From Methylotenera sp. (GTDB taxonomy: Bacteria; Pseudomonadota; Gammaproteobacteria; Burkholderiales; Methylophilaceae): a stretch of DNA of 50,329 nucleotides. The notes below the pieces were generated by a model that did not search any database, was not told where the DNA came from, and saw only the letters and a program-made list of their open reading frames with translations. Below, piece by piece: positions 10,176-20,568 of this stretch. The stretch covers positions 1 to 50,329 of the forward strand of contig NZ_JAQSDC010000007.1 in NCBI RefSeq assembly GCF_029945705.1. The letters run 5' to 3'. The translations under genes were made by a program, and so were the position numbers. Position 1 is the first letter of the stretch, and each line of letters opens with the position of its first letter.

Positions 10176-10493
10176 TTAAATGCTCTTAATTGTGCCTTTA
10201 GGTAGTGCGCTTTGTACTGCTTGTTTTTGCACAGTGATTTCAGTATTTGCAGCAATTTCTAAGCTTACAAAAGACTCTGTTACTTTAGTCACTTTGCCTA
10301 CAATGCCGCCGCTAGTGACCACTTCATCGCCTTTTTGCAAAGCGGTAATCATCTCGCGCTGTGCTTTTGCTGCTTTCATTTGCGGACGAATGATCATGAA
10401 GAAAAACAATACAAAAATAACGACAAGTGGTAAAAAACTCATTAAATCGCCACCTGTGGTAGCGCCTGCTGCGTATGCATTTGAAATAAACAC
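10176..10493 (-). CDS. yajC: Preprotein translocase accessory subunit YajC
   Basis: Small single-span membrane protein associated with SecDF. It is 105 aa. The hydrophobic segment lies at about 18-38, followed by 'IRPQMKAAKAQREMI', the conserved cytoplasmic start, and a short beta domain ('GDEVVTSGGIVGKVTKV'). The start codon is GTG at 10493, with AAAGAGAG about seven bases upstream. It lies between tgt and secD, the order seen in many proteobacteria. Confidence 0.97.
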   Translation of the reverse strand: MFISNAYAAGATTGGDLMSFLPLVVIFVLFFFMIIRPQMKAAKAQREMITALQKGDEVVTSGGIVGKVTKVTESFVSLEIAANTEITVQKQAVQSALPKGTIKSI

Positions 10494-10578
10494 GTTGGAC
10501 TCTCTTTAAAAATGAACTGGAATATTGTAAAAAATTAGCTTCGGATTTTAACACAGACTGTTATTTATTGCAGACTCG

Positions 10579-11769
<1,191 letters not shown>

Positions 11770-11845
11770 CTATACTCATTTTTGTATCAATAAACCACAA
11801 TAAAATACTATAAAAATTCAATGTTGATTCATTAACTTAGCCAAT

Positions 11846-12451
11846 ATGCTCGTAAATATTACTCGATTAGCCATGATAGTTTTAGTTAGGCTATTAGTCG
11901 GCGCTCATCCGCGCTGGGTGGGTGCTGAGCCTAGTTTTGCGCAAAGTATTTATTTTACTAATCACACTAGTCATTTAGATACACTGGCACTGTGGGTTGC
12001 GTTACCTGCCGACATTCGTGCAAAAACCAGACCAGTAGCCGCTAAAGATTACTGGGGTCGCGGCAAAATTAAACAATTTATTGCATTAAAAGTGCTGAAT
12101 GCCGTGTTAATTGAGCGGGAAGTTTCGCGCCATAGAGATCCATTAGCGCCTTTATTAGCTGCACTTGCTGCGGGTGATTCGTTGATTCTTTTTCCTGAAG
12201 GTACGCGTAAAGCGCAGGCTGAACCTAGCGACTTTAAAGGCGGTTTGTATCATTTGGCAGAAGCCTTTCCTCAGGTAAAACTTATCCCGGTTTATTTGGA
12301 CACATTACATCGCAGCATGCCTAAGGGCAGTTATTTGCCAGTGCCGTTAATTTGTACGGTGCGCTTCGGCGCTACGCTTTTATGGCATGCTGATGAGCAT
12401 AAAAAAGCATTCCTAACGCGCGCCCGAGCTGCGATTTTGCATTTGATTTAG
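11846..12451 (+). CDS. Lysophospholipid acyltransferase (PlsC family)
   Basis: Transfers a fatty acyl chain to lysophosphatidate or a similar lysolipid at the membrane. It is 201 aa. The acyltransferase signature NHTSHLD (HX4D) lies near residues 35-41, and 'FPEGTR' near 113-118 binds the phosphate. It is followed after 27 bp by a CdsA-like gene and then pssA, so the three encode successive steps: phosphatidate, then CDP-diacylglycerol, then phosphatidylserine. The neighbourhood supports a lysophosphatidate substrate, but the protein is shorter than E. coli PlsC. It may be a second PlsC homolog rather than the main enzyme. Confidence 0.88.
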   Translation: MLVNITRLAMIVLVRLLVGAHPRWVGAEPSFAQSIYFTNHTSHLDTLALWVALPADIRAKTRPVAAKDYWGRGKIKQFIALKVLNAVLIEREVSRHRDPLAPLLAALAAGDSLILFPEGTRKAQAEPSDFKGGLYHLAEAFPQVKLIPVYLDTLHRSMPKGSYLPVPLICTVRFGATLLWHADEHKKAFLTRARAAILHLI

Positions 12452-12478
12452 GGTGAATTATTTAATGAAAGTAGAAGT

Positions 12479-13471
12479 ATGCTAACTCAGCTTGCTAACA
12501 CGCTTGAAGCGCTAGATCCAACACATAAGTTTTATTGGCTGATAGGCGCGGTAGCTGCATTACTGCTCATAGCGTCTATTGTTGGTTGGGTGCTAAAGCA
12601 TCGGTTATTAGCCAAAAACAATCCCTCCGAAAAGTCGTTAAAGCTCATTAATAATCTAATTTCCAGAGTGAACGCATGGTGGGTAATGGTGGCAATTCTT
12701 GTCATAGCTTTTTTGGCAGGCAAGTTGGGCACCATTATTCTATTTGGTTTTATTTCATATTTCGCGTTGCGTGAATTTATGACGCTTACGCCAACGCGCG
12801 CAGGCGATCACCGCACCTTATCGTTGGCCTTTTTTCTGCTGATACCTTTACATTACTATTTAATTTACACCGATTGGTACGGTTTGTTTAGCGTGCTGAT
12901 ACCTGTTTATGCTTTTTTATTGATGCCTTCAATTTCAGTACTCGCGCATGACACTGAGCATTTTTTAGAGCGTGCAGCCAAAATTCAATGGGGCGTGATG
13001 GTTGCAATTTACTGCATTAGCCATGCACCCGCATTGCTTTTGCTTCCCATTACAAACTTTGAAGGTCGAAATACCTTGTTGCTGTTTTACTTTCTGCTTA
13101 TCGTTCAGTTGAGCGATGTATTGCAATATGTGTTCGGTAACTTATTTGGCAAAACAAAAGTTGCACCTATCGTTAGCCCCAATAAAACGTTGGAAGGTCT
13201 TATTGGTGGCGGTTTGTCGACAATTTTAGTTGGCGCTGGTTTATGGTGGATTACGCCATTCACAGCGCTACAAAGCGCAGGCATGGCTGCGATTATCGTA
13301 ACGATGGGCTTTTTAGGTGGCTTAGTGATGTCTGCCATTAAGCGTAGTTTAGGCGCTAAAGATTGGGGCAATATGATAGAAGGTCACGGTGGCATGTTGG
13401 ATAGAATGGACTCGGTTAGTTTCGCTGCGCCAGTTTTCTTTCACTTAGTACGTTATTATTTTACGCCTTGA
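12479..13471 (+). CDS. cdsA: Phosphatidate cytidylyltransferase (CdsA family)
   Basis: Activates phosphatidate with CTP to CDP-diacylglycerol in the inner membrane. It is 330 aa with about eight to nine membrane segments. The family signature is clear at the C-terminus: 'SAIKRSLGAKDWGN' followed by 'HGGMLDRMDS', with the catalytic acidic residues. The longer length and soluble linker after the first helix (about 40-62) resemble the YnbB-like branch of the family, so it may be a second CdsA paralog. It sits between the PlsC-like gene and pssA. Confidence 0.9.
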   Translation: MLTQLANTLEALDPTHKFYWLIGAVAALLLIASIVGWVLKHRLLAKNNPSEKSLKLINNLISRVNAWWVMVAILVIAFLAGKLGTIILFGFISYFALREFMTLTPTRAGDHRTLSLAFFLLIPLHYYLIYTDWYGLFSVLIPVYAFLLMPSISVLAHDTEHFLERAAKIQWGVMVAIYCISHAPALLLLPITNFEGRNTLLLFYFLLIVQLSDVLQYVFGNLFGKTKVAPIVSPNKTLEGLIGGGLSTILVGAGLWWITPFTALQSAGMAAIIVTMGFLGGLVMSAIKRSLGAKDWGNMIEGHGGMLDRMDSVSFAAPVFFHLVRYYFTP

Positions 13472-13546
13472 GTGACTTAAGTAAATTGTTTGCTTAAGCA
13501 AGTGTTTGATATACTAACCCAACTTAATTATTGAAGCTTTTCAAGC

Positions 13547-14356
13547 ATGGCTGAACCTAACGACAAGATTAAATCTAGCGAAAAAGTTAAACGTAGAGAG
13601 AGCGATAGCGCCACTTTGCGCCAACGCGGCATTTACTTGTTACCAAATTTGTTTACCTCTGCGGCATTGTTTTCAGGTTTTTTTGCCATTGTGCAGGCGA
13701 TGAATGGCAACTTTGAGCTTGCCGCCATTGCCATATTTGTAGCGATGGTGTTAGATGGTTTAGATGGTCGCGTTGCCCGCATGACTAATACTCAAAGCGC
13801 TTTTGGTGCAGAGTATGATAGCCTTTCAGATATGGTGTCTTTTGGCGTTGCACCAGCACTCATTCTATATATATGGGCGTTAAAGCCGTTGGGTAAATTG
13901 GGTTGGCTTGCGGCTTTTACTTATTGTGCGTGTGCTGCACTGCGTTTAGCCAGATTCAACACTAAGTTAGACGACGAGCATCAAGATAAACGCTATTTCC
14001 AAGGCTTACCTAGCCCAGCCGCAGCTGCATTGTTGGCTGGTTTTGTGTGGGTTTCGTACGAGTACGGCGTGAGTGGCCGCGATGTGTTTTTCGGTGTATT
14101 GCAATGGAAGTGGATGGCGTGGGGCCTTACTATATTCGCGGGCCTTTCTATGGTGAGCGATTTGCGCTATTACAGCGGCAAAGACATTAACCTAAAAGAA
14201 AGCGTGCCATTCTTTGTGATTTTGGCCATTATGTTGGTGATTGTGCTGGTTTCATACAGCCCTCCAGAGGTCTTGCTGTTCGTGATGGCATCTTATGCGC
14301 TATCAGGTTACATCATGTGGATACAGGAAAAATTTGAGAAAGCTAAACCTGAATAA
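13547..14356 (+). CDS. pssA: CDP-diacylglycerol-serine O-phosphatidyltransferase
   Basis: Condenses CDP-diacylglycerol with serine to phosphatidylserine, the precursor of phosphatidylethanolamine. It is 269 aa and multi-spanning. The CDP-alcohol phosphotransferase motif DGx2ARx8Gx3Dx3D is complete, starting at 'DGRVAR' and ending at 'YDSLSD' (about residues 68-90). A charged N-terminus (about 1-28) precedes the first helix. This is the membrane-type enzyme, not the E. coli phospholipase-D-like type. In related bacteria psd, pssA and leuA are adjacent; here the upstream neighbours are the acyltransferase and CdsA-like genes and psd is absent. Confidence 0.95.
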   Translation: MAEPNDKIKSSEKVKRRESDSATLRQRGIYLLPNLFTSAALFSGFFAIVQAMNGNFELAAIAIFVAMVLDGLDGRVARMTNTQSAFGAEYDSLSDMVSFGVAPALILYIWALKPLGKLGWLAAFTYCACAALRLARFNTKLDDEHQDKRYFQGLPSPAAAALLAGFVWVSYEYGVSGRDVFFGVLQWKWMAWGLTIFAGLSMVSDLRYYSGKDINLKESVPFFVILAIMLVIVLVSYSPPEVLLFVMASYALSGYIMWIQEKFEKAKPE

Positions 14357-14482
14357 ATCGTTAACTTGACGACTCTTGCGACTTCTCTGAGAGTCTAGTG
14401 ATTTTAAATTGAGTGCTTCAAAATAAACACTAGAAATTAAACACTTGCGCAACTTTGTAAAAAATACTATATTTATATCACT

Positions 14483-14602
14483 ATGTTTATTTCACATATT
14501 TCATCAGTTATTTATGCAGCTAGCGTTATCGCTAGCGCATTGTTATTGCGCAAACTCTTTGCGTTACGTACTGCTGCGCTTCGTAGCAACAACCTGCGCT
14601 AG
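14483..14602 (+). CDS. Putative leucine-rich leader peptide of leuA
   Basis: A 39-codon ATG frame ends 131 bp before leuA. It contains three consecutive Leu codons (TTG TTA TTG at 14540-14548) and four more Leu codons within the next 17 residues (CTC, TTA, CTT, CTG), the composition expected for leucine-sensing attenuation. No ribosome-binding site is visible. A TTGCGC/TATATT promoter-like pair with 17-bp spacing (14445-14473) would start transcription near 14480, which could make it leaderless. The frame overlaps competing hairpins. Not confirmed by homology. Confidence 0.5.
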   Translation: MFISHISSVIYAASVIASALLLRKLFALRTAALRSNNLR

Positions 14603-14604
14603 CG
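14519..14604 (+). promoter_or_regulatory. Candidate leuA attenuator: mutually exclusive hairpins
   Basis: Segment 1 (GCTAGCG, 14519-14525) pairs perfectly with the start of segment 2 (14530-14536) across a TTAT loop. Segment 2 (CGCTAGCGCA, 14530-14539) can instead pair over 10 bp with segment 3 (TGCGCTAGCG, 14595-14604). The Leu codon run lies directly after segment 2, so a stalled ribosome would cover it. No strong U-tailed terminator hairpin is seen before leuA, so the output step (termination or translation) is unclear. The rest of the 377-bp gap between pssA and leuA shows only the leader and a promoter-like site. Confidence 0.45.
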
Positions 14605-14739
14605 CGCAAACTATACCCCCACACACCATTGAATTAAATGCCGTTGCGTAATAGTCGCAGCGAAATGCTATTATTTGTGCTCAATGCATTTGAGTGTGAT
14701 AGCGCTAAAATTAAACAGAATAAAAGATAGGTAATGACG

Positions 14740-16302
14740 ATGAACACAGCGACCAACCAAGCAGCAAAACAAGATCAAATTATTATTTTTGACACCACAT
14801 TGCGCGATGGCGAACAAAGCCCAGGCGCAGCGATGACCAAAGAAGAAAAAATTCGTATTGCACGCCAACTTGAAAAATTGGGTGTTAACGTGATTGAGGC
14901 AGGCTTTGCTGCGGCAAGCCCAGGGGATTTTGAATCCATTTCAGAAATCGCAAAAATCATTAAAAACTCAACGGTTTGTTCATTGGCTCGTGCCAGCGAA
15001 AACGATGTTCGACGTGCAGGCGAAGCGATTAAACATGCCGCTAGTGGTCGTATTCATACGTTTATTGCTACCAGCAAAATTCACATGGAAAACAAATTGC
15101 GCATGACAGAAGACCAAGTGGTCGAGCGTGCCGTGCAAGCCGTTAAATGGGCATTGGAATACACCAAAGATGTAGAGTTTTCAGCCGAGGACGCAGTACG
15201 CTCCGATATGGACTTCTTAGTACGTGTGTTTGATGCAGTCATTGAGGCTGGCGCAACGACTATCAACGTACCAGATACAGTCGGCTATTCAATCCCAGCA
15301 CCTTGGGGTGAGCGGATGGCGACACTTATTCAACGCGTGAAAAATAGCGATAAAGTGGTGTGGTCTACGCACTGTCATAACGATTTGGGTATGGCTGTGG
15401 CCAACTCATTGGCGGCGGTAATGAATGGTGCGCGCCAAGTGGAGTGTACGATTAACGGCTTGGGCGAGCGTGCAGGTAACGCCAGTTTAGAAGAGGTAGT
15501 CATGGCGATTAAAACTCGCAGTGACATTTTTAACTTAACTACCAGTATCGACGCAACACAAATAGTCACAACTAGTAAATTAGTGTCAACTATTACAGGT
15601 TACCCAGTGCAGCCAAACAAAGCGATTGTAGGCGCGAATGCATTTGCCCATGAATCTGGCATCCATCAAGATGGTGTATTAAAACATCGCGAAACTTACG
15701 AAATCATGCGTGCAGAGGATGTAGGCTGGAATGCTAACAAATTAACTTTGGGTAAGTTGTCAGGTCGCAATGCATTTAGAACTCGCTTGAAAGAGTTGGG
15801 CATTGAGTTAGAAACAGATGATTTGTTGAATGTTGCATTTGCAAAATTCAAAGATTTAGCCGATAAAAAGTCTGAGATTTTTGATGAAGATTTGCACGCT
15901 TTAGTAAGCGATGACTTTGTTTCAGAAGCAACAGAAAGTTTCAAATTAGTATATTTGCAAGTGTCATCTATTACAGGTGAAGTGCCGCATGCCATTATCA
16001 CCATCTCAGAAAATGGTAGTGAAACACGTGCTGAAGCTAATGGTGGGGGGCCAGTAGATGCGGCTTTCAAAGCAATTGAAACGATTGTAAGTAGTGGCGC
16101 TGAGTTGCAGCTTTATTCAGTCAATAATATCACCAGTGGCACCGATGCGCAGGGCGAAGTGACCGTGCGTCTTTCTAAAGGTGGTCGTATTGTGAATGGA
16201 CAGGGCGCGGATACCGATATTGTGGTTGCATCGGTAAAAGCCTATTTGAATGCGTTGAATAAAATTCAGTCTAAATCTGAGCGTGCGCATCCGCAAGTAT
16301 AG
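14740..16302 (+). CDS. leuA: 2-isopropylmalate synthase
   Basis: Condenses acetyl-CoA with 2-oxoisovalerate, the first committed step of leucine synthesis. It is 520 aa from the ATG at 14740, whose AGATAGG box is eight bases upstream; an ATG at 14734 is only two bases from that box. '[13 protein letters not shown]' and '[13 protein letters not shown]' supply the metal-binding Asp and His residues of the catalytic barrel. The C-terminal third (from about residue 390) is the LeuA dimer domain that binds leucine for feedback inhibition. It follows pssA after a long leader. A 15-bp hairpin follows the gene. Confidence 0.97.
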   Translation: MNTATNQAAKQDQIIIFDTTLRDGEQSPGAAMTKEEKIRIARQLEKLGVNVIEAGFAAASPGDFESISEIAKIIKNSTVCSLARASENDVRRAGEAIKHAASGRIHTFIATSKIHMENKLRMTEDQVVERAVQAVKWALEYTKDVEFSAEDAVRSDMDFLVRVFDAVIEAGATTINVPDTVGYSIPAPWGERMATLIQRVKNSDKVVWSTHCHNDLGMAVANSLAAVMNGARQVECTINGLGERAGNASLEEVVMAIKTRSDIFNLTTSIDATQIVTTSKLVSTITGYPVQPNKAIVGANAFAHESGIHQDGVLKHRETYEIMRAEDVGWNANKLTLGKLSGRNAFRTRLKELGIELETDDLLNVAFAKFKDLADKKSEIFDEDLHALVSDDFVSEATESFKLVYLQVSSITGEVPHAIITISENGSETRAEANGGGPVDAAFKAIETIVSSGAELQLYSVNNITSGTDAQGEVTVRLSKGGRIVNGQGADTDIVVASVKAYLNALNKIQSKSERAHPQV

Positions 16303-16330
16303 TCATAGCAGTATTGTGGAGTAGCTTTGT

Positions 16331-16366
16331 TGTCTGAGTTGACTACATACATAGTCAACTCAGACA
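16331..16366. terminator. Perfect 15-bp hairpin after leuA
   Basis: TGTCTGAGTTGACTA and TAGTCAACTCAGACA pair exactly around loop CATACA, 28 bp past the leuA stop and 23 bp before the EamA gene. No T-run follows on either strand, so it may be a Rho-assisted terminator, an mRNA 3'-end stabiliser or a protein-binding dyad rather than a classical terminator. Confidence 0.45.
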
Positions 16367-16389
16367 CAATCTTGAATATCATCATTTAA

Positions 16390-17280
16390 ATGAAAAATAA
16401 AAACCAAGGTCTGTTGATAGTTTTAGCGCTGTTCTGCACCTATTTCATCTGGGGCTCAACTTATCTTGCTATTCGCTTTGGTATAGAAAGCTTTCCACCA
16501 TTTCTAATGGCGGGTATGCGCTTTGCGATTGCAGGCTCAATTTTATATATTGTGATGCGCATTTTGGGCGCACCTAACCCTAGCAAGCGGCAGTGGCTAG
16601 GCGCGACTGCGGTTGGTATTTTGCTGCCGGCACTTGGCAATGGTACTGTTTGTTATGTGCAACAAACCGTGTCGTCAAGTGTTGCTGCGCTTTCTATAGC
16701 TACCGCGCCAATTTGGATGGCGATTTTCTCGTCTATTTGGGGTCATAAAATCACCCATAAAGAATGGCTAGGGATCGCTATTGGTTTAGTAGGCATTGTG
16801 CTGCTAAACGTTGGTGGTAGCCTGCATGGCGAGTTGGCGAGTGCAATGCTGTTGATATTTGCTGCGGCCAGTTGGTCGTTTGGCTCGGTATGGAGCAAGC
16901 GCATGGATATGCCAACTGGTTTAATGGCAAGTGCCGCACAAATGCTGGCTGGTGGCGTGGTGCTTTTGTGTGTAAGCGCATTTCAAGGTGAAAGCTGGCC
17001 GCAATATATTAGTGCTAAATCTTGGGGTGCCATGCTGTTTTTGGTCGTCTTAGGCTCTATTGTTGCTTACAGTGCTTATCAATATTTACTTAAAACTGTG
17101 CGCCCGCTAGTGGCGAGTAGTAATACATTCGTGAACCCTGTTGTGGCATTCATTGCGGGTATTTGGTTTGCAAATGAGCATGTCACCACTAATGAATACA
17201 TTGCACTGGCGATTATTTTGGTTGGCGTATTCTTAGTCCTTTCTGAAAGCGGTAAATCGGAAAGTAGCGAAGTAACTTAA
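16390..17280 (+). CDS. EamA/DMT-superfamily transporter
   Basis: A 296-aa inner-membrane protein with two EamA repeats (about 12-140 and 150-285) giving ten predicted helices. The N-terminal 'YFIWGSTYLAIRFGIE' is typical of the drug/metabolite transporter group that exports amino acids or other metabolites. The substrate is not readable from sequence. It lies 87 bp after leuA, separated by a strong hairpin, so it may or may not share the leuA transcript. Confidence 0.88.
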   Translation: MKNKNQGLLIVLALFCTYFIWGSTYLAIRFGIESFPPFLMAGMRFAIAGSILYIVMRILGAPNPSKRQWLGATAVGILLPALGNGTVCYVQQTVSSSVAALSIATAPIWMAIFSSIWGHKITHKEWLGIAIGLVGIVLLNVGGSLHGELASAMLLIFAAASWSFGSVWSKRMDMPTGLMASAAQMLAGGVVLLCVSAFQGESWPQYISAKSWGAMLFLVVLGSIVAYSAYQYLLKTVRPLVASSNTFVNPVVAFIAGIWFANEHVTTNEYIALAIILVGVFLVLSESGKSESSEVT

Positions 17281-17336
17281 TTAGCCTTTAACTTATAAAA
17301 TTTAATTGACAAAGATTTTTAAAAAAGACCTTGAAC

Positions 17337-18008
17337 ATGAAACAAAATTTAGCACTATTCGATTTAGACAATACTTTGCTTGCAGGCGATAGCGATTACA
17401 ACTGGAGCTTATTTTTAATCAGTGAGGGTTTGCTTGATGCAAAAACACATCAAGATCGTAACGAGCAGTTTTATCAAGATTATAAAAATGGCTGTTTGAA
17501 TATTACAGAATTTTTAGCATTTCAGTTAAAGCCTCTTTCAGAGCATTCTAAAAAGTTCTTAGATGAGCTGCATGTGAAATACATGGATAAAGTGATTCGC
17601 CCAATGATGACGAAAAAAGCGCAAGCCTTGGTAAACGAGCATAAAGCCGCAGGTGATTTATGTGTAATCATTACCGCAACCAATAGCTTTGTCACTAAAC
17701 CAATTGCAGCGGCCTATGGCATTGAGCATTTACTTGGCAGCGACCCTGAAATGGTCAATGGTGAATATACGGGTGGCGTAACAGGCGTGCCGACTTTCAA
17801 AGAGGGGAAAGTGATTCGCCTTAATCATTGGCTAGAAGCACGAGGCACCAAACTAGGCGATTACGAAGTGAGCTATTTTTATAGTGATTCGCATAATGAT
17901 TTACCATTGATGCAATTGGTAACCAACCCAGTTGCGGTAGATGCAGATGAGATATTAACTGCATATGCAAAAGAGCAAGGTTGGCCTGCAATCAGCCTGC
18001 GTGACTAG
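17337..18008 (+). CDS. HAD-superfamily phosphatase, subfamily IB (SerB-like)
   Basis: Predicted cytosolic phosphomonoesterase. The ATG at 17337 gives 223 aa. The nucleophile motif 'FDLDNTLL' has D9 and D11 (DxDxT), motif II is in 'CVIITATNSF', and motif IV is in 'YFYSDSHNDLPLM' with two Asp residues. The C-terminal 'NPVAVDADEIL' resembles the HAD-IB group that includes phosphoserine phosphatase-like and histidinol-phosphatase-like enzymes; substrate unassigned. It is convergent with the CcsA-like gene, whose stop is 17 bp away. Confidence 0.88.
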   Translation: MKQNLALFDLDNTLLAGDSDYNWSLFLISEGLLDAKTHQDRNEQFYQDYKNGCLNITEFLAFQLKPLSEHSKKFLDELHVKYMDKVIRPMMTKKAQALVNEHKAAGDLCVIITATNSFVTKPIAAAYGIEHLLGSDPEMVNGEYTGGVTGVPTFKEGKVIRLNHWLEARGTKLGDYEVSYFYSDSHNDLPLMQLVTNPVAVDADEILTAYAKEQGWPAISLRD

Positions 18009-18024
18009 TTGCTAGCCAGCTAAG

Positions 18025-18831
18025 TTATCTACCAAGCACTACTTCCAGTATGAACTTACTGCCGACATAAGCCAGTACTAGCAACATAAAGCCAGTTAAG
18101 GTCCAGCGTATGGCTTTTAGGCCGCGCCAGCCATATTGAAAACGACCGTATAAAAGTGCGCCATAGATAATCCAGCTGGCAATTGAGAATACGGTTTTGT
18201 GATTAAATTGCATCGGTTTGCCAAAAATCTGCTCTGAAAATAATATGCCGCTAATGAGTGTGACTGTCAGCAGAATAAAGCCTAGTGTAATGATTCTGAA
18301 TAGTAATGTTTCCATCACCATCAGTGGTGGAAAGCTCGGTAATTTGATTAGTGTCGGTTTATTATGCAAAGCACGTTCGGCAACCGTCATCAGCAAGGCG
18401 TGAAATGTGGCGAATGTGAATAAGCTATAAGCCAGCAATGCAATGGCGATATGTGCTAAAAATAAGGGCGATTCAGCCAGTGGCATGAAGTGATTTGCTG
18501 CATTAGTGGCTGGCAGAATTGCAAAAATAGCAGCAGGTGGTAAAACGAAAGCTTGCAAGCTCGTCAGCTCATGTTTTAAGTCAGCCAGCCAGTAAATTAG
18601 GACAGTTAACCAAGAAATTGCTGAAAGCATATTAAAAAAGCCTAAATTGAAGTGGTTTTCAAAAATGACTTGATATAGCAACCATGCGTGAATGATTAAC
18701 CCGAGCGTTATCATCGCTGAGTGTAGCTTTAGGGATTGTGCATTGGTTGTAACTTTAGCGCCGCGCCAAAAGTCCGCAGCTACCGCGATATAAATAACGA
18801 AAACGACTAAATATGGAATTAAATTTTGCAT
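18025..18831 (-). CDS. CcsA/CcmC-family cytochrome c assembly-like membrane protein
   Basis: A 268-aa multi-spanning membrane protein (about eight helices) of the CcsA/CcmF/CcmC-related group (also called YpjD or CorE). It starts at the ATG at 18831 ('MQNLIPYLVVFVIYIAVAA'); the frame stays open upstream to a TTG at 18885 without homology. Conserved histidines occur in mid-protein helices and in 'MQFNHKTVFSIASWIIYG', matching the heme-handling region of the family. The stand-alone form divergent from ffh is common in beta- and gammaproteobacteria; its role there is unproven. Confidence 0.85.
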   Translation of the reverse strand: MQNLIPYLVVFVIYIAVAADFWRGAKVTTNAQSLKLHSAMITLGLIIHAWLLYQVIFENHFNLGFFNMLSAISWLTVLIYWLADLKHELTSLQAFVLPPAAIFAILPATNAANHFMPLAESPLFLAHIAIALLAYSLFTFATFHALLMTVAERALHNKPTLIKLPSFPPLMVMETLLFRIITLGFILLTVTLISGILFSEQIFGKPMQFNHKTVFSIASWIIYGALLYGRFQYGWRGLKAIRWTLTGFMLLVLAYVGSKFILEVVLGR

Positions 18832-18912
18832 AACGTGATTATGGCGCAAATATGCTGTAAATATAATAGGTTGATGTAAAATCAAGTATCTAATGATTTG
18901 TAAGAGAACGCG

Positions 18913-20277
18913 ATGCTAGAAAATCTAACCGACCGCCTACAGGGTGTCATCAAAACTTTACGTGGTCAAGCTAGGCTTACGGAAGAAAATATTTCAGATG
19001 CAATGCGTGAAGTGCGTATGGCATTGCTTGAGGCAGACGTTGCCCTGCCAGTGGTAAAAGAGTTTATCGCACAAGTTAAACTACGTGCGCAGGGGCAAGA
19101 GGTATTGCAAAGTCTAACGCCAGGCCAAGCCGTTATTCAGGTAGTACATGACGAACTTACCGAGTTAATGGGTAAGGCAAATGTCGGCTTGAACCTCGCA
19201 GTGGTTGCGCCGGCAATTATTTTGATGGCTGGTTTGCAAGGTTCAGGTAAAACCACAACTTCAGCCAAACTTGCAAAATTATTAAAAGAACAAAAAAAGA
19301 AAGTGCTACTTGCTAGTGCAGACGTTTACCGCCCAGCTGCGATAGAGCAGCTTAAAACGCTGGCTAAACAACTAGAGGTTGATTGCTTTGATAGCAACGC
19401 CACTCAAAAGCCCGCAGATATTGCTGCAGCGGCACTAGATTTCGCTAAACGCGGATATTACGATGTCATTATTTTCGATACCGCAGGTCGCTTAGGTATT
19501 GATGAAGTAATGATGGCGGAAATTAAAGCGCTACATACATTACTTAACCCGATTGAAACGCTGTTTGTGGTCGATGCAATGCAAGGTCAAGATGCGGTTA
19601 ATACTGCAAAAGCCTTTGGCGACACATTGCCGCTGACAGGGGTAATCCTCACCAAATTAGATGGTGACTCACGCGGCGGTGCCGCTTTATCTGTACGCCA
19701 CATTACTGGCAAGCCAATTAAATTTGTCGGCGTAAGTGAAAAGGTTGATGGACTAGAGCCATTCCACCCCGAGCGTATGGCGTCACGCATACTGGGCATG
19801 GGTGATGTGCTGAGCTTAATTGAACAAGCGCATAAAAATGTCGACATGGCAGAGGCACAAAAACTCGCCGATAAAGTTAAATCAGGTAAGAACTTTGATT
19901 TGGATGACTTTAAAGCGCAGATGTCGCAAATGCGCAAAATGGGTGGCATGGGCGCGCTGATGGACAAAATGCCCGCGCAAATGGCGGGTATGGCAAATAA
20001 AATGAATCCAGACGATGCTGATAAAGCAGTTCGCCGCATAGAAGGCATTATTAACAGCATGACGCCACTTGAACGTCGCAAACCAGAGCTGATTAAGGCA
20101 ACACGCAAGAAACGCATTGCGGATGGCTCAGGCGTGCAAGTGCAAGAAGTAAACCGTTTGCTCAAACAGTTCGAAGAAACTCAAAAAATGATGAAGATGT
20201 TCGCAAAAGGAGGCATGGCTAAAATGATGCGAAACATGGGCAATTTGATGGGCGGGAAAATGCCTGGTATGCGTTAA
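18913..20277 (+). CDS. ffh: Signal recognition particle GTPase Ffh
   Basis: SRP54 homolog that binds 4.5S RNA and hydrophobic signal sequences and docks with FtsY. It is 454 aa. The N domain (about 1-85) is followed by the G domain, with P-loop 'GLQGSGKTTTSAKL' (about 105-118), 'DTAGRLG' and 'TKLDGDSRGG'. The M domain (about 325-454) is rich in Met and contains 'LERRKPELIKATRKKRIADG', the RNA-binding helix-turn-helix. It is divergent from the CcsA-like gene. No 4.5S RNA gene is recognised nearby. Confidence 0.98.
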   Translation: MLENLTDRLQGVIKTLRGQARLTEENISDAMREVRMALLEADVALPVVKEFIAQVKLRAQGQEVLQSLTPGQAVIQVVHDELTELMGKANVGLNLAVVAPAIILMAGLQGSGKTTTSAKLAKLLKEQKKKVLLASADVYRPAAIEQLKTLAKQLEVDCFDSNATQKPADIAAAALDFAKRGYYDVIIFDTAGRLGIDEVMMAEIKALHTLLNPIETLFVVDAMQGQDAVNTAKAFGDTLPLTGVILTKLDGDSRGGAALSVRHITGKPIKFVGVSEKVDGLEPFHPERMASRILGMGDVLSLIEQAHKNVDMAEAQKLADKVKSGKNFDLDDFKAQMSQMRKMGGMGALMDKMPAQMAGMANKMNPDDADKAVRRIEGIINSMTPLERRKPELIKATRKKRIADGSGVQVQEVNRLLKQFEETQKMMKMFAKGGMAKMMRNMGNLMGGKMPGMR

Positions 20278-20338
20278 CCCCTTTGAGTGAGCTGCTTTTA
20301 GTTAATAACTTTGAATTAACTACTATGCGGTAAAAATC

Positions 20339-20366
20339 AGAGCAAATATCTCACGATATTTGCTCT
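20339..20366. terminator. 12-bp hairpin after ffh
   Basis: AGAGCAAATATC pairs exactly with GATATTTGCTCT around loop TCAC, 61 bp past the ffh stop. On the plus strand AAACG follows, so it lacks a T-run there; on the minus strand GATTTTTA follows, which fits better. It may end ffh transcripts with help or act against transcription coming from the right. Confidence 0.45.
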
Positions 20367-20568
20367 AAACGTATATTCGGCGGGCTTTATGATGTGGTCC
20401 GCATTAATAATATAAAAAGTTTAGATAATTTGCTAATTTAGCATTGACCAAGTAGTAAGTTTCTAGCATAATTGCGCCCTTTCGTAGGTGATGCTTTATT
20501 AATAACAAAGCAGCTCTGAGAAAATACCAGAAACACAGAATTACCCATTAAGTAGTTAGTTTCACAAT

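Noticed and set aside
10180-10509. 109-codon frame opposite yajC
   Set aside because: It is the antisense shadow of yajC; no family resemblance and no convincing ribosome site.
14445-14651. 68-codon TTG-started frame before leuA
   Set aside because: Overlaps the candidate leader peptide in another frame, starts at what looks like the -35 region and has odd Cys/His-rich composition with no ribosome site.
19587-20165. 192-codon open frame antisense to ffh
   Set aside because: Lies wholly inside ffh, whose protein is unmistakable; Ser/Met-rich composition is what a shadow of the Met-rich M domain gives.
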